From an uncultured Blautia sp. (GTDB lineage: Bacteria > Bacillota > Clostridia > Lachnospirales > Lachnospiraceae): a DNA stretch of 28,831 nt. The translations under genes and the position numbers were made by a program. Below are positions 1-7,921 of the stretch, piece after piece. The stretch's first letter is position 1. Each line of letters begins with the position of its first letter. The stretch lies in assembly GCA_900547685.1 (NCBI GenBank), contig URHS01000033.1, forward strand, positions 1 through 28,831. The letters run 5' to 3'. The notes under the pieces are model-generated. The model was not told the DNA's origin and did not search any database. It was given only the letters and a program-made list of their open reading frames with translations.

Positions 1-191
1 ATTGGTTCTACTGCTTCTTTCATTTCTTCTTCTACTTCAACGTATTTTTTCTTCCCGATTGTAAGTCCTGCCACCATCTCTGTTAAAGCCGCTGCCAAAG
101 CGCCAGCGAGGGCGGAAATACTTCCGCCCCCTGGTACTGGTTCATTAGAGGCTGTCTGCATGGCGAACTGTTCAATTGTCATCTGTTTCAT
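1..191 (-). CDS. fchA: Formimidoyl-THF cyclodeaminase, 5' part (runs off left edge)
   Basis: The visible N-terminal 63 residues start MKQMTIEQF and carry the motif EPVPGGGSISALAGALAAAL, typical of the formimidoyltetrahydrofolate cyclodeaminase / methenyl-THF cyclohydrolase family (FTCD C-terminal domain, FchA). The family releases ammonia from 5-formimino-THF to give 5,10-methenyl-THF in the cytosol. The start is the ATG at 191-189, with an AAGAGG ribosome binding site about nine bases upstream; an ATG five bases further out runs into a stop at once. It follows the glutamate formimidoyltransferase gene by 29 bases and takes the product of that enzyme, so the two steps are separate proteins here and not the fused FTCD of animals. 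The rest of the gene lies outside the window. Confidence 0.93.
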   Translation of the reverse strand, partial: MKQMTIEQFAMQTASNEPVPGGGSISALAGALAAALTEMVAGLTIGKKKYVEVEEEMKEAVEP

Positions 192-220
192 GGCATATAC
201 CTCTTATATTTTTTTATAAA

Positions 221-1114
221 TTATAATCTTGTTTCAAGAACCTGTTTTGGATCAAAGTTTTCAAATCCAAGATAGTATTCTGCACAATCAACGATAGCCT
301 GCAGAGGAATTAAACCTACTACTTCGCTGCCTAATACATTTACACCATAACGTCTTGCTTCCATACGTACTGTTTCAAATACAGTATAAACAGATGTTTT
401 GGTATAATCTGTTAAATTCATAGATACCTGAGCAATATTTCTGTCTTCCAGCATAACGCCCATAGCTTTACAATAACGGAAGCCGCCTTTTACGTGACGG
501 ATTTTATCCGCAATTTTCTGTGCAATTTCCAGATTTGATGTGTCTAAATTGATATTGTATGCAATCAGAGGCATTCTGGCACCGATTGCTGTAACTCCAC
601 CTGTTGGATGAATTGTATTTGGACCAAAATCAGGTTTCCATTTTTCCTGATCTTTCATTTTTTCTGCCATACCTTCGAACTGTCCCTGACGAACTTTTGC
701 AAGGTTTTCTCTATGAGGAGCTGTTGCAGATTTTTCATACAGGAAGAATGGCTGTCCGAATTTTTCAGAAGCTTCTTTTGCAACTGCTTTTGCCAAAGCA
801 TCTGCATCTTCTACTGTCACACCACGAATTGGAATAAACGGAACAACGTCTACACAGCCCATACGAGGATGCTGTCCCTGATGTTTTGTCATATCAATTA
901 ATTCAACTGCTTTTCCAATTGCTGCAACCATAGCGTCTTTTAATGGTTCAGGCTCACCGATTACTGTTACAACACTTCTGTTGTGGTCTTCGTCAGAACT
1001 GTAATCAAGAAGCTTTACACCTTCTACATTACGAAAACAACCTACAATCTGTTCAATTTTATCTTTGTCTCTACCTTCGCTGAAATTAGGTACGCATTCA
1101 ATAATTCTCTCCAT
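221..1114 (-). CDS. ftcD: Glutamate formimidoyltransferase
   Basis: A cytosolic enzyme of 297 residues that moves the formimino group from N-formimino-L-glutamate to tetrahydrofolate, giving glutamate and 5-formimino-THF, the last step of the folate-linked histidine pathway. The N-terminus MERIIECVPNFSEGR and the block QGQHPRMGCVDVVPF are family signatures; His82 in HPRMG matches the catalytic histidine of the mammalian enzyme. Length fits the stand-alone transferase without the cyclodeaminase domain, which is encoded just downstream. An AAGGAG site precedes the ATG. The gene lies 18 bases after hutI and is clearly in the hut operon. Confidence 0.96.
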   Translation of the reverse strand: MERIIECVPNFSEGRDKDKIEQIVGCFRNVEGVKLLDYSSDEDHNRSVVTVIGEPEPLKDAMVAAIGKAVELIDMTKHQGQHPRMGCVDVVPFIPIRGVTVEDADALAKAVAKEASEKFGQPFFLYEKSATAPHRENLAKVRQGQFEGMAEKMKDQEKWKPDFGPNTIHPTGGVTAIGARMPLIAYNINLDTSNLEIAQKIADKIRHVKGGFRYCKAMGVMLEDRNIAQVSMNLTDYTKTSVYTVFETVRMEARRYGVNVLGSEVVGLIPLQAIVDCAEYYLGFENFDPKQVLETRL

Positions 1115-1132
1115 GGTTTCATTCTCCTTTTC

Positions 1133-2389
1133 TTATTTCCAATCTTTGTGGTATACCGTTTCACCCTTTTTGATAACAGTTTCTACTAAGTTTATACCTG
1201 TATGATATGGCATAAAATGAATAGATGGGAATTTGAGGAAAATAATATCCGCCTGTTTCCCCGCTTCCAGACTTCCCACTGTATCAGCTCTATCCACTGC
1301 TGCTGCTCCATTGATTGTCAGTGCTGTAATCACTTCTTCAATAGACATATTCATATAAATACAGCCAAGTGCTACCAATAACGGAATAGAATTGGTAAAG
1401 CAGCTTCCGGGATTTAAATCAGAGGCAATTGCCACTGCACATCCTTCATCAATCATTTTTCTGCCCGGCGCATATTCTTCTTTTAAACAAAATGCTGTTG
1501 CCGGAAGCAATGTACTGATAACTCCTGCATCTCTCATCTGATGAATTCCTTCGTCAGATGCTTTCAAAAGATGGTCCGCTGATACAGCGCCTACTCTTGA
1601 TGCAAGCTCCGCTCCCCCCAGCTGATAAATTTCATCTGCATGGATTTTCAGCTTAAAGCCCATTTCTTTTGCTTTTGTAAGATAATACTCAGAGTCTTCT
1701 ATATTAAACACATTTTTTTCTGTAAAAATATCAGCAAATTCTGCAAGATTTTCTTCTTTTACTTTTGGCATTACAACCTGAAGCTGCTCCTCCAAAAATT
1801 CCCTTTCTTTGCCTTTCCATTCAGGAAGTACACTATGAGGTCCTAAAAAAGTTCTTACAATATCTACTGCATGGATTTCATCCAGCTTTTTCATAGCACG
1901 AAGCTGTTTCAACTCTGTTTCACAGTCCATGCCATATCCGCTTTTACCCTCTACGGTGGTTACACCAAATTCCAGCATGCGGTTTAATCTTTCTCGCCCT
2001 GCTTCAACCAATTCTTCCTCCGTAGCTTCACGTGTAGGAACAACAGTTGCATTAATTCCGCCGCCTCTTTCCATAATGGACATGTAACTGTCACCTTTTA
2101 GTCTCCAGGAAAATTCATCTGCTCTGTATCCGCCAAAGATAAAATGTGTGTGTGAATCTACAAACCCTGGCATAACCACTTTCCCTGAGGCATCAATAAC
2201 CTCATATTCTTCTTTATTTACCTGTTGGTCCAGTTCCTCTGTAGTTCCCACTGCAACGATTTTATCATCATGAATCAGAACTGCACCGTCTTTGATAATG
2301 CCTACATCAGACATTTCTTTCCCGTGTTTTGGTGCATTTCCTCTACAGGTTACTAATTCAGAAGCATGACGTATATATCTTTTTTTCAT
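1133..2389 (-). CDS. hutI: Imidazolonepropionase
   Basis: A 418-residue amidohydrolase that opens the ring of 4-imidazolone-5-propionate to give N-formimino-glutamate, third step of histidine breakdown. The metal-binding HxH lies in FVDSHTHFIFGG (His80 and His82). Later signatures include KLKIHADEIYQLGGAELA and ASDLNPGSCFTNSIP, with the conserved Asp. Length is normal for HutI (about 400-420). The start ATG is preceded by AAGGAG. The gene is 80 bases downstream of hutU and 18 bases upstream of ftcD. The 80-base gap holds a nine-pair hairpin listed separately. Confidence 0.97.
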   Translation of the reverse strand: MKKRYIRHASELVTCRGNAPKHGKEMSDVGIIKDGAVLIHDDKIVAVGTTEELDQQVNKEEYEVIDASGKVVMPGFVDSHTHFIFGGYRADEFSWRLKGDSYMSIMERGGGINATVVPTREATEEELVEAGRERLNRMLEFGVTTVEGKSGYGMDCETELKQLRAMKKLDEIHAVDIVRTFLGPHSVLPEWKGKEREFLEEQLQVVMPKVKEENLAEFADIFTEKNVFNIEDSEYYLTKAKEMGFKLKIHADEIYQLGGAELASRVGAVSADHLLKASDEGIHQMRDAGVISTLLPATAFCLKEEYAPGRKMIDEGCAVAIASDLNPGSCFTNSIPLLVALGCIYMNMSIEEVITALTINGAAAVDRADTVGSLEAGKQADIIFLKFPSIHFMPYHTGINLVETVIKKGETVYHKDWK

Positions 2390-2421
2390 GTTCTATCTCC
2401 TTGCGACTGTTTAATCGGGTT

Positions 2422-2445
2422 CAGGCACCGATATTCCGGTGCCTG
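2422..2445 (-). promoter_or_regulatory. Hairpin between hutU and hutI
   Basis: A perfect nine-base inverted repeat, CAGGCACCG and CGGTGCCTG, with a six-base loop. On the transcribed (minus) strand it is followed by mixed sequence and no run of T, so it is unlikely to be an intrinsic terminator. It may protect the hutU mRNA 3' end, mark a processing site, or lower hutI expression relative to hutU. The structure is seen directly; the role is inferred. Confidence 0.6.
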
Positions 2446-2469
2446 TCCCTGAAAATTCAAGATAAACTT

Positions 2470-4515
2470 TTAGTGATGTGTATGATGATGTTCTTCTACA
2501 ACAACATCTTTGCACACTCTTTCAATCAGCTCATCGCTTGCCAGATAAGGCATTGTTACATAATCTTCACCATTTCTGATTCTGTTATATTCTGCTACTG
2601 TTTCAATAGAATGTTCGCATCTTCCCCAGCTTCTTCTGGAAACACCAATCATAGTATCCCATGGAATCGCTGCCATAAGAATTTCATCTACTCTTTCACT
2701 TCCGTCAAGAACCATACCAAATCCACCATTGATAGATTTGCTGATACCAACACCACCACCATTGTGAAGAGCAACAAGGCTCATTCCTCTTGCAGCGTTA
2801 CCTGCATAGCAGTGTACAGCCATATCTGCTGTAATATTGGAACCATCATAAATATTAGATGTTTCTCTGTATGGTGAATCAGTTCCGCCTGTATCGTGAT
2901 GGTCACGTCCCAGCATAACCGGTCCGATTTCACCGTTTCTTACCATTTCATTGAATTTAAGAGCGATATCACGTCTTCCAAGAGCATCCTGATAAAGAAT
3001 ACGACACTGTGTACCAACAACCAGTTTGTTCTTTTCTGCGTCACGAATCCAGATATAGTTATCTCTATCCTGGCTTCTTCTGTTTGGATCAATAATTTCC
3101 ATAGCAGCATGGTCTGTTTTTCTTAAATCTTCCGGTTTTCCGGACAGACAGCACCATCTGAATGGTCCATATCCATAATCAAATAATTCCGGTCCTAAAA
3201 TATCTTCTACATAAGATGGGAAAATAAATCCTTCGCTTGTATCTTCGCCATTCTTAGCAATATCTTTTGCACCTGCATCAAATACAGCTTTCATAAATGC
3301 ATTACCATAGTCGAAGAAGTATGCTCCTCTTTCTACTAAAGTCTTAATCAAGTGGTAATGTTTAATCAATGACTGATCTACCAGTTCACAGAATTTTTCT
3401 TTGTCATTAGCTAACATTTCTGTTCTCTCTTCGAAAGTTAATCCCTGTGGGCAGTAACCGCCATCGTAAGGAACGTGGCAAGATGTCTGGTCAGACAGTA
3501 ATTCAATCTTCACATTATGATCTACTGCATACTGAAGTAAATCTACAATATTTCCGTGGTATGCAATGGAAATTGTTTCTTTTTTATCCATGTATTCCTG
3601 AGCAACTTTAAATGCTTCAGCAGCATCTTCAATTACCAGACTTACCCAACCCTGATCATGTCTTGTTTTAATTCTGGAGTAGTCAACTTCAGCAACAATA
3701 CCTACACCGCCTGCGATTTCAATAGCTTTTGGCTGAGCACCACTCATACCGCCAAGACCACTTGTTACGAATAAGTGTCCTGCTAAATCTCCATCCTGAG
3801 GAACTCCTAAGAATTTACGTCCGGCATTAAGGATTGTATTAAATGTACCATGTACAATACCCTGTGGTCCAATGTACATCCATCCGCCGGCTGTCATCTG
3901 TCCATAAGAAGAGCATCCCATAGCTGTTGCTTTTGCCCAATCTTCCGGATTATCAAACATACCAATCATAAGACCATTTGTTACAATAACTCTTGGGCTT
4001 GTTTCATGGGATTTGAAAAGACCCATTGGATGACCGCTCATCATAACTAATGTGTGATGATGTGTCAGTTTTTCAAGATATTTTTTAATCAACTGATACT
4101 GCATCCAGTTCTGACAAACCTGTCCGGTTTCACCATATGTAACCAATTCATAAGGATAAAGAGCAACTTCATGATCCAGATTGTTATCAATCATAACCTG
4201 AAAAGCTTTACCTTCTACACATTCACCTTTATACTCATCGATTGGTTTTCCATAAATTCTTTCTTTTGGCATAAAACGATATCCGTAGATACGTCCATGT
4301 GTTAATAATTCGTCCAGGAATTCCGGTGCCAACTGTTCATGCAGTTCTTCAGGTACATATCTCAAGGCATTGGCTACTGCCAATTTAATTTCTCTTTTAT
4401 TTAATGTCAATTCTCTTTTCGGAGCTCTTCTGACACCTTCTTTAAATGTTGGATACTCCGGTAATACCGCGTCTAATTTAATTACCATTGCATTTCCGAT
4501 CTCTGCATTGTTCAT
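2470..4515 (-). CDS. hutU: Urocanate hydratase
   Basis: A 681-residue NAD-dependent urocanase that hydrates urocanate to imidazolonepropionate. Signatures include VTSGLGGMSGAQPKA (NAD-binding region), GGYCPQGLTFEERTEM and FDYGYGPFRWCCLSGKPEDL, the region of the conserved active-site Cys. It is longer than the ~550-residue proteobacterial form and appears to be the ~670-residue form found in Firmicutes and Bacteroidetes. The last residues, EEHHHTHH, form a histidine-rich tail. AAAGGAG lies eight bases before the ATG. It heads the hutU-hutI-ftcD-fchA run; histidine ammonia-lyase (hutH), which would supply urocanate, is not in the window. Confidence 0.97.
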   Translation of the reverse strand: MNNAEIGNAMVIKLDAVLPEYPTFKEGVRRAPKRELTLNKREIKLAVANALRYVPEELHEQLAPEFLDELLTHGRIYGYRFMPKERIYGKPIDEYKGECVEGKAFQVMIDNNLDHEVALYPYELVTYGETGQVCQNWMQYQLIKKYLEKLTHHHTLVMMSGHPMGLFKSHETSPRVIVTNGLMIGMFDNPEDWAKATAMGCSSYGQMTAGGWMYIGPQGIVHGTFNTILNAGRKFLGVPQDGDLAGHLFVTSGLGGMSGAQPKAIEIAGGVGIVAEVDYSRIKTRHDQGWVSLVIEDAAEAFKVAQEYMDKKETISIAYHGNIVDLLQYAVDHNVKIELLSDQTSCHVPYDGGYCPQGLTFEERTEMLANDKEKFCELVDQSLIKHYHLIKTLVERGAYFFDYGNAFMKAVFDAGAKDIAKNGEDTSEGFIFPSYVEDILGPELFDYGYGPFRWCCLSGKPEDLRKTDHAAMEIIDPNRRSQDRDNYIWIRDAEKNKLVVGTQCRILYQDALGRRDIALKFNEMVRNGEIGPVMLGRDHHDTGGTDSPYRETSNIYDGSNITADMAVHCYAGNAARGMSLVALHNGGGVGISKSINGGFGMVLDGSERVDEILMAAIPWDTMIGVSRRSWGRCEHSIETVAEYNRIRNGEDYVTMPYLASDELIERVCKDVVVEEHHHTHH

Positions 4516-4542
4516 TTCGCATCTCTCCTTTGCTTTTTTACG

Positions 4543-4551
4543 ATTGTATCA
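4543..4551 (-). promoter_or_regulatory. Extended -10 promoter of hutU
   Basis: On the minus strand the sequence reads TGATACAAT, an extended -10 box, 27 bases upstream of the hutU start. No good -35 box stands 16-18 bases away; the place where it would be overlaps one arm of the inverted repeat at 4561-4604. A weak -35 with a neighbouring operator-like repeat is typical of regulated promoters. Confidence 0.5.
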
Positions 4552-4560
4552 CCATTACAG

Positions 4561-4604
4561 TCTAAAAAACGTCTATTTTTCCCTCATTTTCTTGACGTTT
4601 TAGA
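4561..4604. promoter_or_regulatory. Operator-like inverted repeat upstream of hutU
   Basis: TCTAAAAAACGTC (4561-4573) and GACGTTTTAGA (4594-4604) form an inverted repeat that differs only by two A residues, with a 20-base spacer. It covers the missing -35 region of the hutU promoter. This layout fits a dimeric regulator binding two half sites about two helical turns apart. No hut regulator gene is in the window, so the cognate protein is unknown. A hairpin role is possible but no transcript is expected to enter it from the plus side. Confidence 0.4.
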
Positions 4605-4673
4605 TTTTTTTTAGATATTTTAACGAATTTACACCTTATATTCTGGTGTGGTAAAGTAAAAATGCACTAAATT

Positions 4674-5255
4674 CTAGTTTATTTTTATCCTGCAAATCCC
4701 AAGTCCTGTTTCTGCCTCATCTTTACTTACAATCTTTACCTCACTTACCCATTCTTCACAGATAAAAACCTCTCCTGCTTCTATTATTTTTCCTTCTATT
4801 TGAACACAGCCCGTTTTTACATAAACTACTAAAAGCTCTTCACCTTCCTCAGGCTTCAAAATCAGTTCTTCCTCTCCCTGCATTTTTTTCGCCTGCATCT
4901 CTCCATCTGCACCATTTTTTAACATTAAATTAAAATCCACCACTTTCCCATAACTGACCGTGGGGATTCCCCCGTCAAAGCAATCTACCTCGTAAGGTTT
5001 TAAAACCACCTCTTTCTCCCCTCCGTGTATCATTTTCAGCTCACCGGAAAAGATGCTCAAATATCGCTTTACTCCCGGCAATGCAGTAAAATCTGATTTT
5101 TCAACCTCCACTGTAGCACTGCTGATACGACATTTAAAATTTCCTTCTCGATACACTGCCTGAGGTGGATAAATATAAAGCTCTGTTGTACTTCCTCCTG
5201 ACCATTTTGAAGTTACAAAATCTTCCGTTTTTTTCAACATCATTTTATTACTCAT
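4674..5255 (-). CDS. hutD: HutD/Ves family protein
   Basis: A 193-residue cupin-type protein of the HutD/Ves family. Matches to the family are TSKWSGGSTTELYIYPP at the N-terminus, CRISSATVEVEKSDFTALPGVKRYLSIFSG, and FDGGIPTVSYG. HutD proteins accompany hut genes and have been proposed to sense or limit urocanate or formimino-glutamate; they have no proven catalytic activity. It lies upstream of hutU in the same direction, but a 158-base gap with a separate hutU promoter, and its own strong promoter, suggest separate units. Start ATG chosen at 5255 with an upstream purine-rich stretch. Confidence 0.88.
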   Translation of the reverse strand: MSNKMMLKKTEDFVTSKWSGGSTTELYIYPPQAVYREGNFKCRISSATVEVEKSDFTALPGVKRYLSIFSGELKMIHGGEKEVVLKPYEVDCFDGGIPTVSYGKVVDFNLMLKNGADGEMQAKKMQGEEELILKPEEGEELLVVYVKTGCVQIEGKIIEAGEVFICEEWVSEVKIVSKDEAETGLGICRIKIN

Positions 5256-5284
5256 ACCTTTTCCTCTATTCCTTTTTTATTTTC

Positions 5285-5313
5285 ATACTAGCAAAAATTA
5301 TTTTCTCCGTCAA
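5285..5313 (-). promoter_or_regulatory. Sigma-A type promoter of hutD
   Basis: On the minus strand TTGACG (5313-5308) and TAGTAT (5290-5285) are separated by exactly 17 bases. The -10 box lies about 30 bases before the hutD ATG. This is a close consensus match in the short gap between the divergent hutD and citC genes. Confidence 0.75.
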
Positions 5314-5379
5314 TGAACTACCCCTATTCCCTTTTTCATGTTAAAATATCTATAAATATGTTTCAGAAAGGAGCTTGTT

Positions 5380-6432
5380 ATGGCTACGGAACAATTTTAT
5401 TTAGAAGAAGGGTTTCCCTTTCATTCACGAAAATTAGAACAAATGCAAGATTTTTTAAAAGGATTTGATTTAACTTATGATTCCCAAATTCAATATTCAG
5501 TATTTTTAAAAACAGCTTCCGGAAAATTGGCCGGTTGTGGCTCACGCCATGAAAACACTCTAAAATGTATTGCAATAAATCCGGATTTTCAAGGCGAAGG
5601 CTGTTTGCAGATTATCATTACACAACTGATAAAAAATGCTTTTGAGCAGGGCATTTCTCATCTGTTTTTATTTACCAAACCAATGTATAAACAAATGTTT
5701 TCCGATATGGGATTTTATGCTATTACAGAAACCCAGGATATGCTCCTTATGGAAAACCGAAAAGACGGCATCCGCCAATATCTCAAGGAAGAAACTAAAA
5801 ATATCCCTGACTATACAGATTGCTCCATCGGTTCTATTGTAATGAATGCAAATCCATTTACTAACGGACATAAATACTTGGTAGAAACAGCAGCAAAGTC
5901 CTGTGATTATCTTCATGTCTTTGTTTTATCCACAGACTCCTCCGAATTTCCTTCCAACATCCGGTTGGAATTAGTGAAACAGGGATGTGCCCATTTATCC
6001 AATGTATCTGTACACGGAAGTTCTGATTATCTTATTTCCCATGCAACTTTTCCTGATTACTTTTTAAAGGATAAAGCGACTGCTACGGAAAAAGCTGCTG
6101 TTTTAGACCTGCAAATTTTTGGTACTTATTTTAAAGAAGCTTTTCACATTACCCACCGTTTTGTGGGAGAAGAACCCTTCTCCTTAATTACAAGAACCTA
6201 TAATGAACAAATGAAAAGAATTCTTCCTTCTTTTAACATAAATGTGACAGAAATTCCACGATGCCAAAAAAACAGCACCGTTATTAGCGCTACTTTTGTA
6301 CGTCAGAAATTTCTGGAAGGAGATTTTTCACTTTTAAAAGATTTTGTACCAAAAACCACTTATAATTTTCTTATCTCACCTAAAGGCAACGAACTACGAA
6401 ACCATCTTCTCACTACAGGAGTAACATTATGA
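5380..6432 (+). CDS. citC: [Citrate (pro-3S)-lyase] ligase
   Basis: A 350-residue enzyme that uses ATP and acetate to acetylate the thiol of the citrate lyase acyl-carrier prosthetic group, switching the lyase on. Residues about 1-130 look like a GNAT fold domain (AINPDFQGEGCLQIIITQLI), and about 145-345 are the nucleotidyltransferase domain with MNANPFTNGHKYLVE (the T/HxGH site is TNGH at 161-164) and the late motif ISATFVRQ. Length and domain order are those of CitC. GAAAGGAG lies seven bases before the ATG. It overlaps citXG by four bases (ATGA), so translation is coupled. No citD, citE or citF is in the window. Confidence 0.95.
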   Translation: MATEQFYLEEGFPFHSRKLEQMQDFLKGFDLTYDSQIQYSVFLKTASGKLAGCGSRHENTLKCIAINPDFQGEGCLQIIITQLIKNAFEQGISHLFLFTKPMYKQMFSDMGFYAITETQDMLLMENRKDGIRQYLKEETKNIPDYTDCSIGSIVMNANPFTNGHKYLVETAAKSCDYLHVFVLSTDSSEFPSNIRLELVKQGCAHLSNVSVHGSSDYLISHATFPDYFLKDKATATEKAAVLDLQIFGTYFKEAFHITHRFVGEEPFSLITRTYNEQMKRILPSFNINVTEIPRCQKNSTVISATFVRQKFLEGDFSLLKDFVPKTTYNFLISPKGNELRNHLLTTGVTL

Positions 6433-7841
6433 AACATGAACTATGGACTTCAGGCATCCGTGTTTCCCTGGAAGAAATACTAAATGCAAGAGAAAATCGT
6501 GTAAAAATACAACAAAAAATGTTACAGAAATCACCAACTTGTCTTTTAAGTTTTACCTTAAATATTCCCGGTCCTGTAAAAGTTTTTCCTTATACAAAAT
6601 GGGCTTATGAAGTTGGTTCTTCTATTATTTCAAGAGGTGTTTTGCTTTTAAACGGGAATATTTTGGAACAATTTGAAACGAAAAACGAGACTGGATGGGA
6701 AGGATTTTTTGCTTTAAATATTCCTCCCGAAGAGATTAAAACTTACCTTTTAGAACAAGAAGAATATCATCCTCTGGGACGTCTTTTTGACTTTGATGTA
6801 TTACGCACTGACGGCAGTAAATTATCACGTCAGGAACTGGGATTTCCTGAAAGAACTTGTCTGCTATGTGGTAATCCTGCCTTTCTTTGCGGACGTTCGA
6901 GAACACATAGCGCACAAGAGCTTCTTGCAAAAGAAATTGAAATTATGGAAAACTTTTTTACTTCCAGACTTTCTAATCATATTGGATTATTAATGCAGAA
7001 AGCTCTTTTTTATGAAGTAAATACTTCTCTAAAACCAGGTTTAGTAGATAGGCTGCATAATGGTTCTCACAAAGATATGGGGCTTTCTACCTTCATAAAC
7101 AGCGCTTACAGTCTCAGTGATTACTTCTGCCAATGTGTAAAAGAAGGGATATCTTGTGACTACTCTAAAAAGGACTTGCCACTGTTGTTTCAAAAGCTTC
7201 GAAGTATTGGAAAACAGGCAGAAAAAACCATGCTTTTCGCTACGCAAGGAATAAACACTCACAAGGGAATTATCTTTTCCGGCGGAATTTTGTGCGGTGC
7301 TATCGGCTATTATATTTCAACAAACAGTAGGGATATTTCTTCTGAAAGCTTCCTGTCTTCTCTGTCAGAGATATGCCGTTATATGCTTCCTGCACTTTTA
7401 AATGATTACCTTACTTTAACACAAAATACTGCCAAAACAAATGGTGAGAAGCTTTATCTGGAATATAAAATCACAGGCATTCGAGGTGAAGCAAAAGAAG
7501 GATTTCCTCATCTTTTCAATACAGGATTTCCTCTTTTTCAAGCTGTTTTAAAAGAGGACTTTACTCTGTGGCAAGCAGGACTGATAACACTTTTACACTA
7601 CATTGCCTACACAGAAGATACCAATCTCATTATCCGTTCTGATTATCAGCTTGCCTGCAAAATACAGAAGGATTTACAAAAATTTCTGAGTCATGCTACT
7701 TATGAAGAACAGCTTTCCATACTTCCAAAACTGGATGATTTCTTTGTTTCCCAAAACATCAGTCCCGGTGGAAGTGCAGATATGCTGGCATTGACTTACT
7801 TTTTATACTTTATACAGAATATTCCTTGCCCATTTTTATAA
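6429..7841 (+). CDS. citXG: CitX-CitG fusion (citrate lyase holo-ACP synthase and triphosphoribosyl-dephospho-CoA synthase)
   Basis: A 470-residue bifunctional protein. Residues 1 to about 172 are CitX, with the signature RTCLLCGNPAFLCGRSRTHS (143-161), which transfers the prosthetic group to the lyase acyl carrier protein. Residues about 176-470 are CitG, with NTSLKPGLVDRLHNGSHKDM, GINTHKGIIFSGGILCGAIGY and GIRGEAKEGFPHLFNTGFP, which makes 2'-(5''-triphosphoribosyl)-3'-dephospho-CoA from ATP and dephospho-CoA. Fused CitXG is known elsewhere, for example in Haemophilus. The fusion joins precursor synthesis and attachment in one chain. The start ATG lies inside the last codons of citC. A bidirectional terminator follows the stop codon. 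Confidence 0.94.
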   Translation: MKHELWTSGIRVSLEEILNARENRVKIQQKMLQKSPTCLLSFTLNIPGPVKVFPYTKWAYEVGSSIISRGVLLLNGNILEQFETKNETGWEGFFALNIPPEEIKTYLLEQEEYHPLGRLFDFDVLRTDGSKLSRQELGFPERTCLLCGNPAFLCGRSRTHSAQELLAKEIEIMENFFTSRLSNHIGLLMQKALFYEVNTSLKPGLVDRLHNGSHKDMGLSTFINSAYSLSDYFCQCVKEGISCDYSKKDLPLLFQKLRSIGKQAEKTMLFATQGINTHKGIIFSGGILCGAIGYYISTNSRDISSESFLSSLSEICRYMLPALLNDYLTLTQNTAKTNGEKLYLEYKITGIRGEAKEGFPHLFNTGFPLFQAVLKEDFTLWQAGLITLLHYIAYTEDTNLIIRSDYQLACKIQKDLQKFLSHATYEEQLSILPKLDDFFVSQNISPGGSADMLALTYFLYFIQNIPCPFL

Positions 7842-7856
7842 TATATTTTCGACCAT

Positions 7857-7921
7857 AGAAAAAGCTATTGCATGAACACATCTGAAAAAAATACTTCTCT
7901 GTTCATACAATAGCTTTTCTT
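7857..7921. terminator. Bidirectional terminator between citXG and the DUF445 gene
   Basis: A long inverted repeat: AGAAAAAGCTATTGCATGAACA at 7857-7878 pairs with TGTTCATACAATAGCTTTTCT at 7900-7920, apart from one base. The stem is A/T-flanked on both sides, so it can act on both strands. It ends on the stop codon of the DUF445 gene. Confidence 0.85.

Noticed and set aside
2329..2877. A 182-codon open frame on the plus strand inside hutU and hutI
   Set aside because: It is antisense to two clear enzymes; its low-complexity Cys/Ile/Ser-rich translation has no ribosome binding site or family match. The same holds for the other long antisense frames.
4591..4620. TTGACG followed by TATTTT on the plus strand upstream of hutU, a possible promoter
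   Set aside because: It points toward hutD, which is on the other strand, and no plus-strand gene follows. It overlaps one arm of the inverted repeat, which explains it better.
4628..4655. Imperfect hairpin TTTACACC/GGTGTGGTAAA near the hutD stop
   Set aside because: The stem is short and interrupted and no T-run follows on the minus strand; not strong enough to call a terminator.
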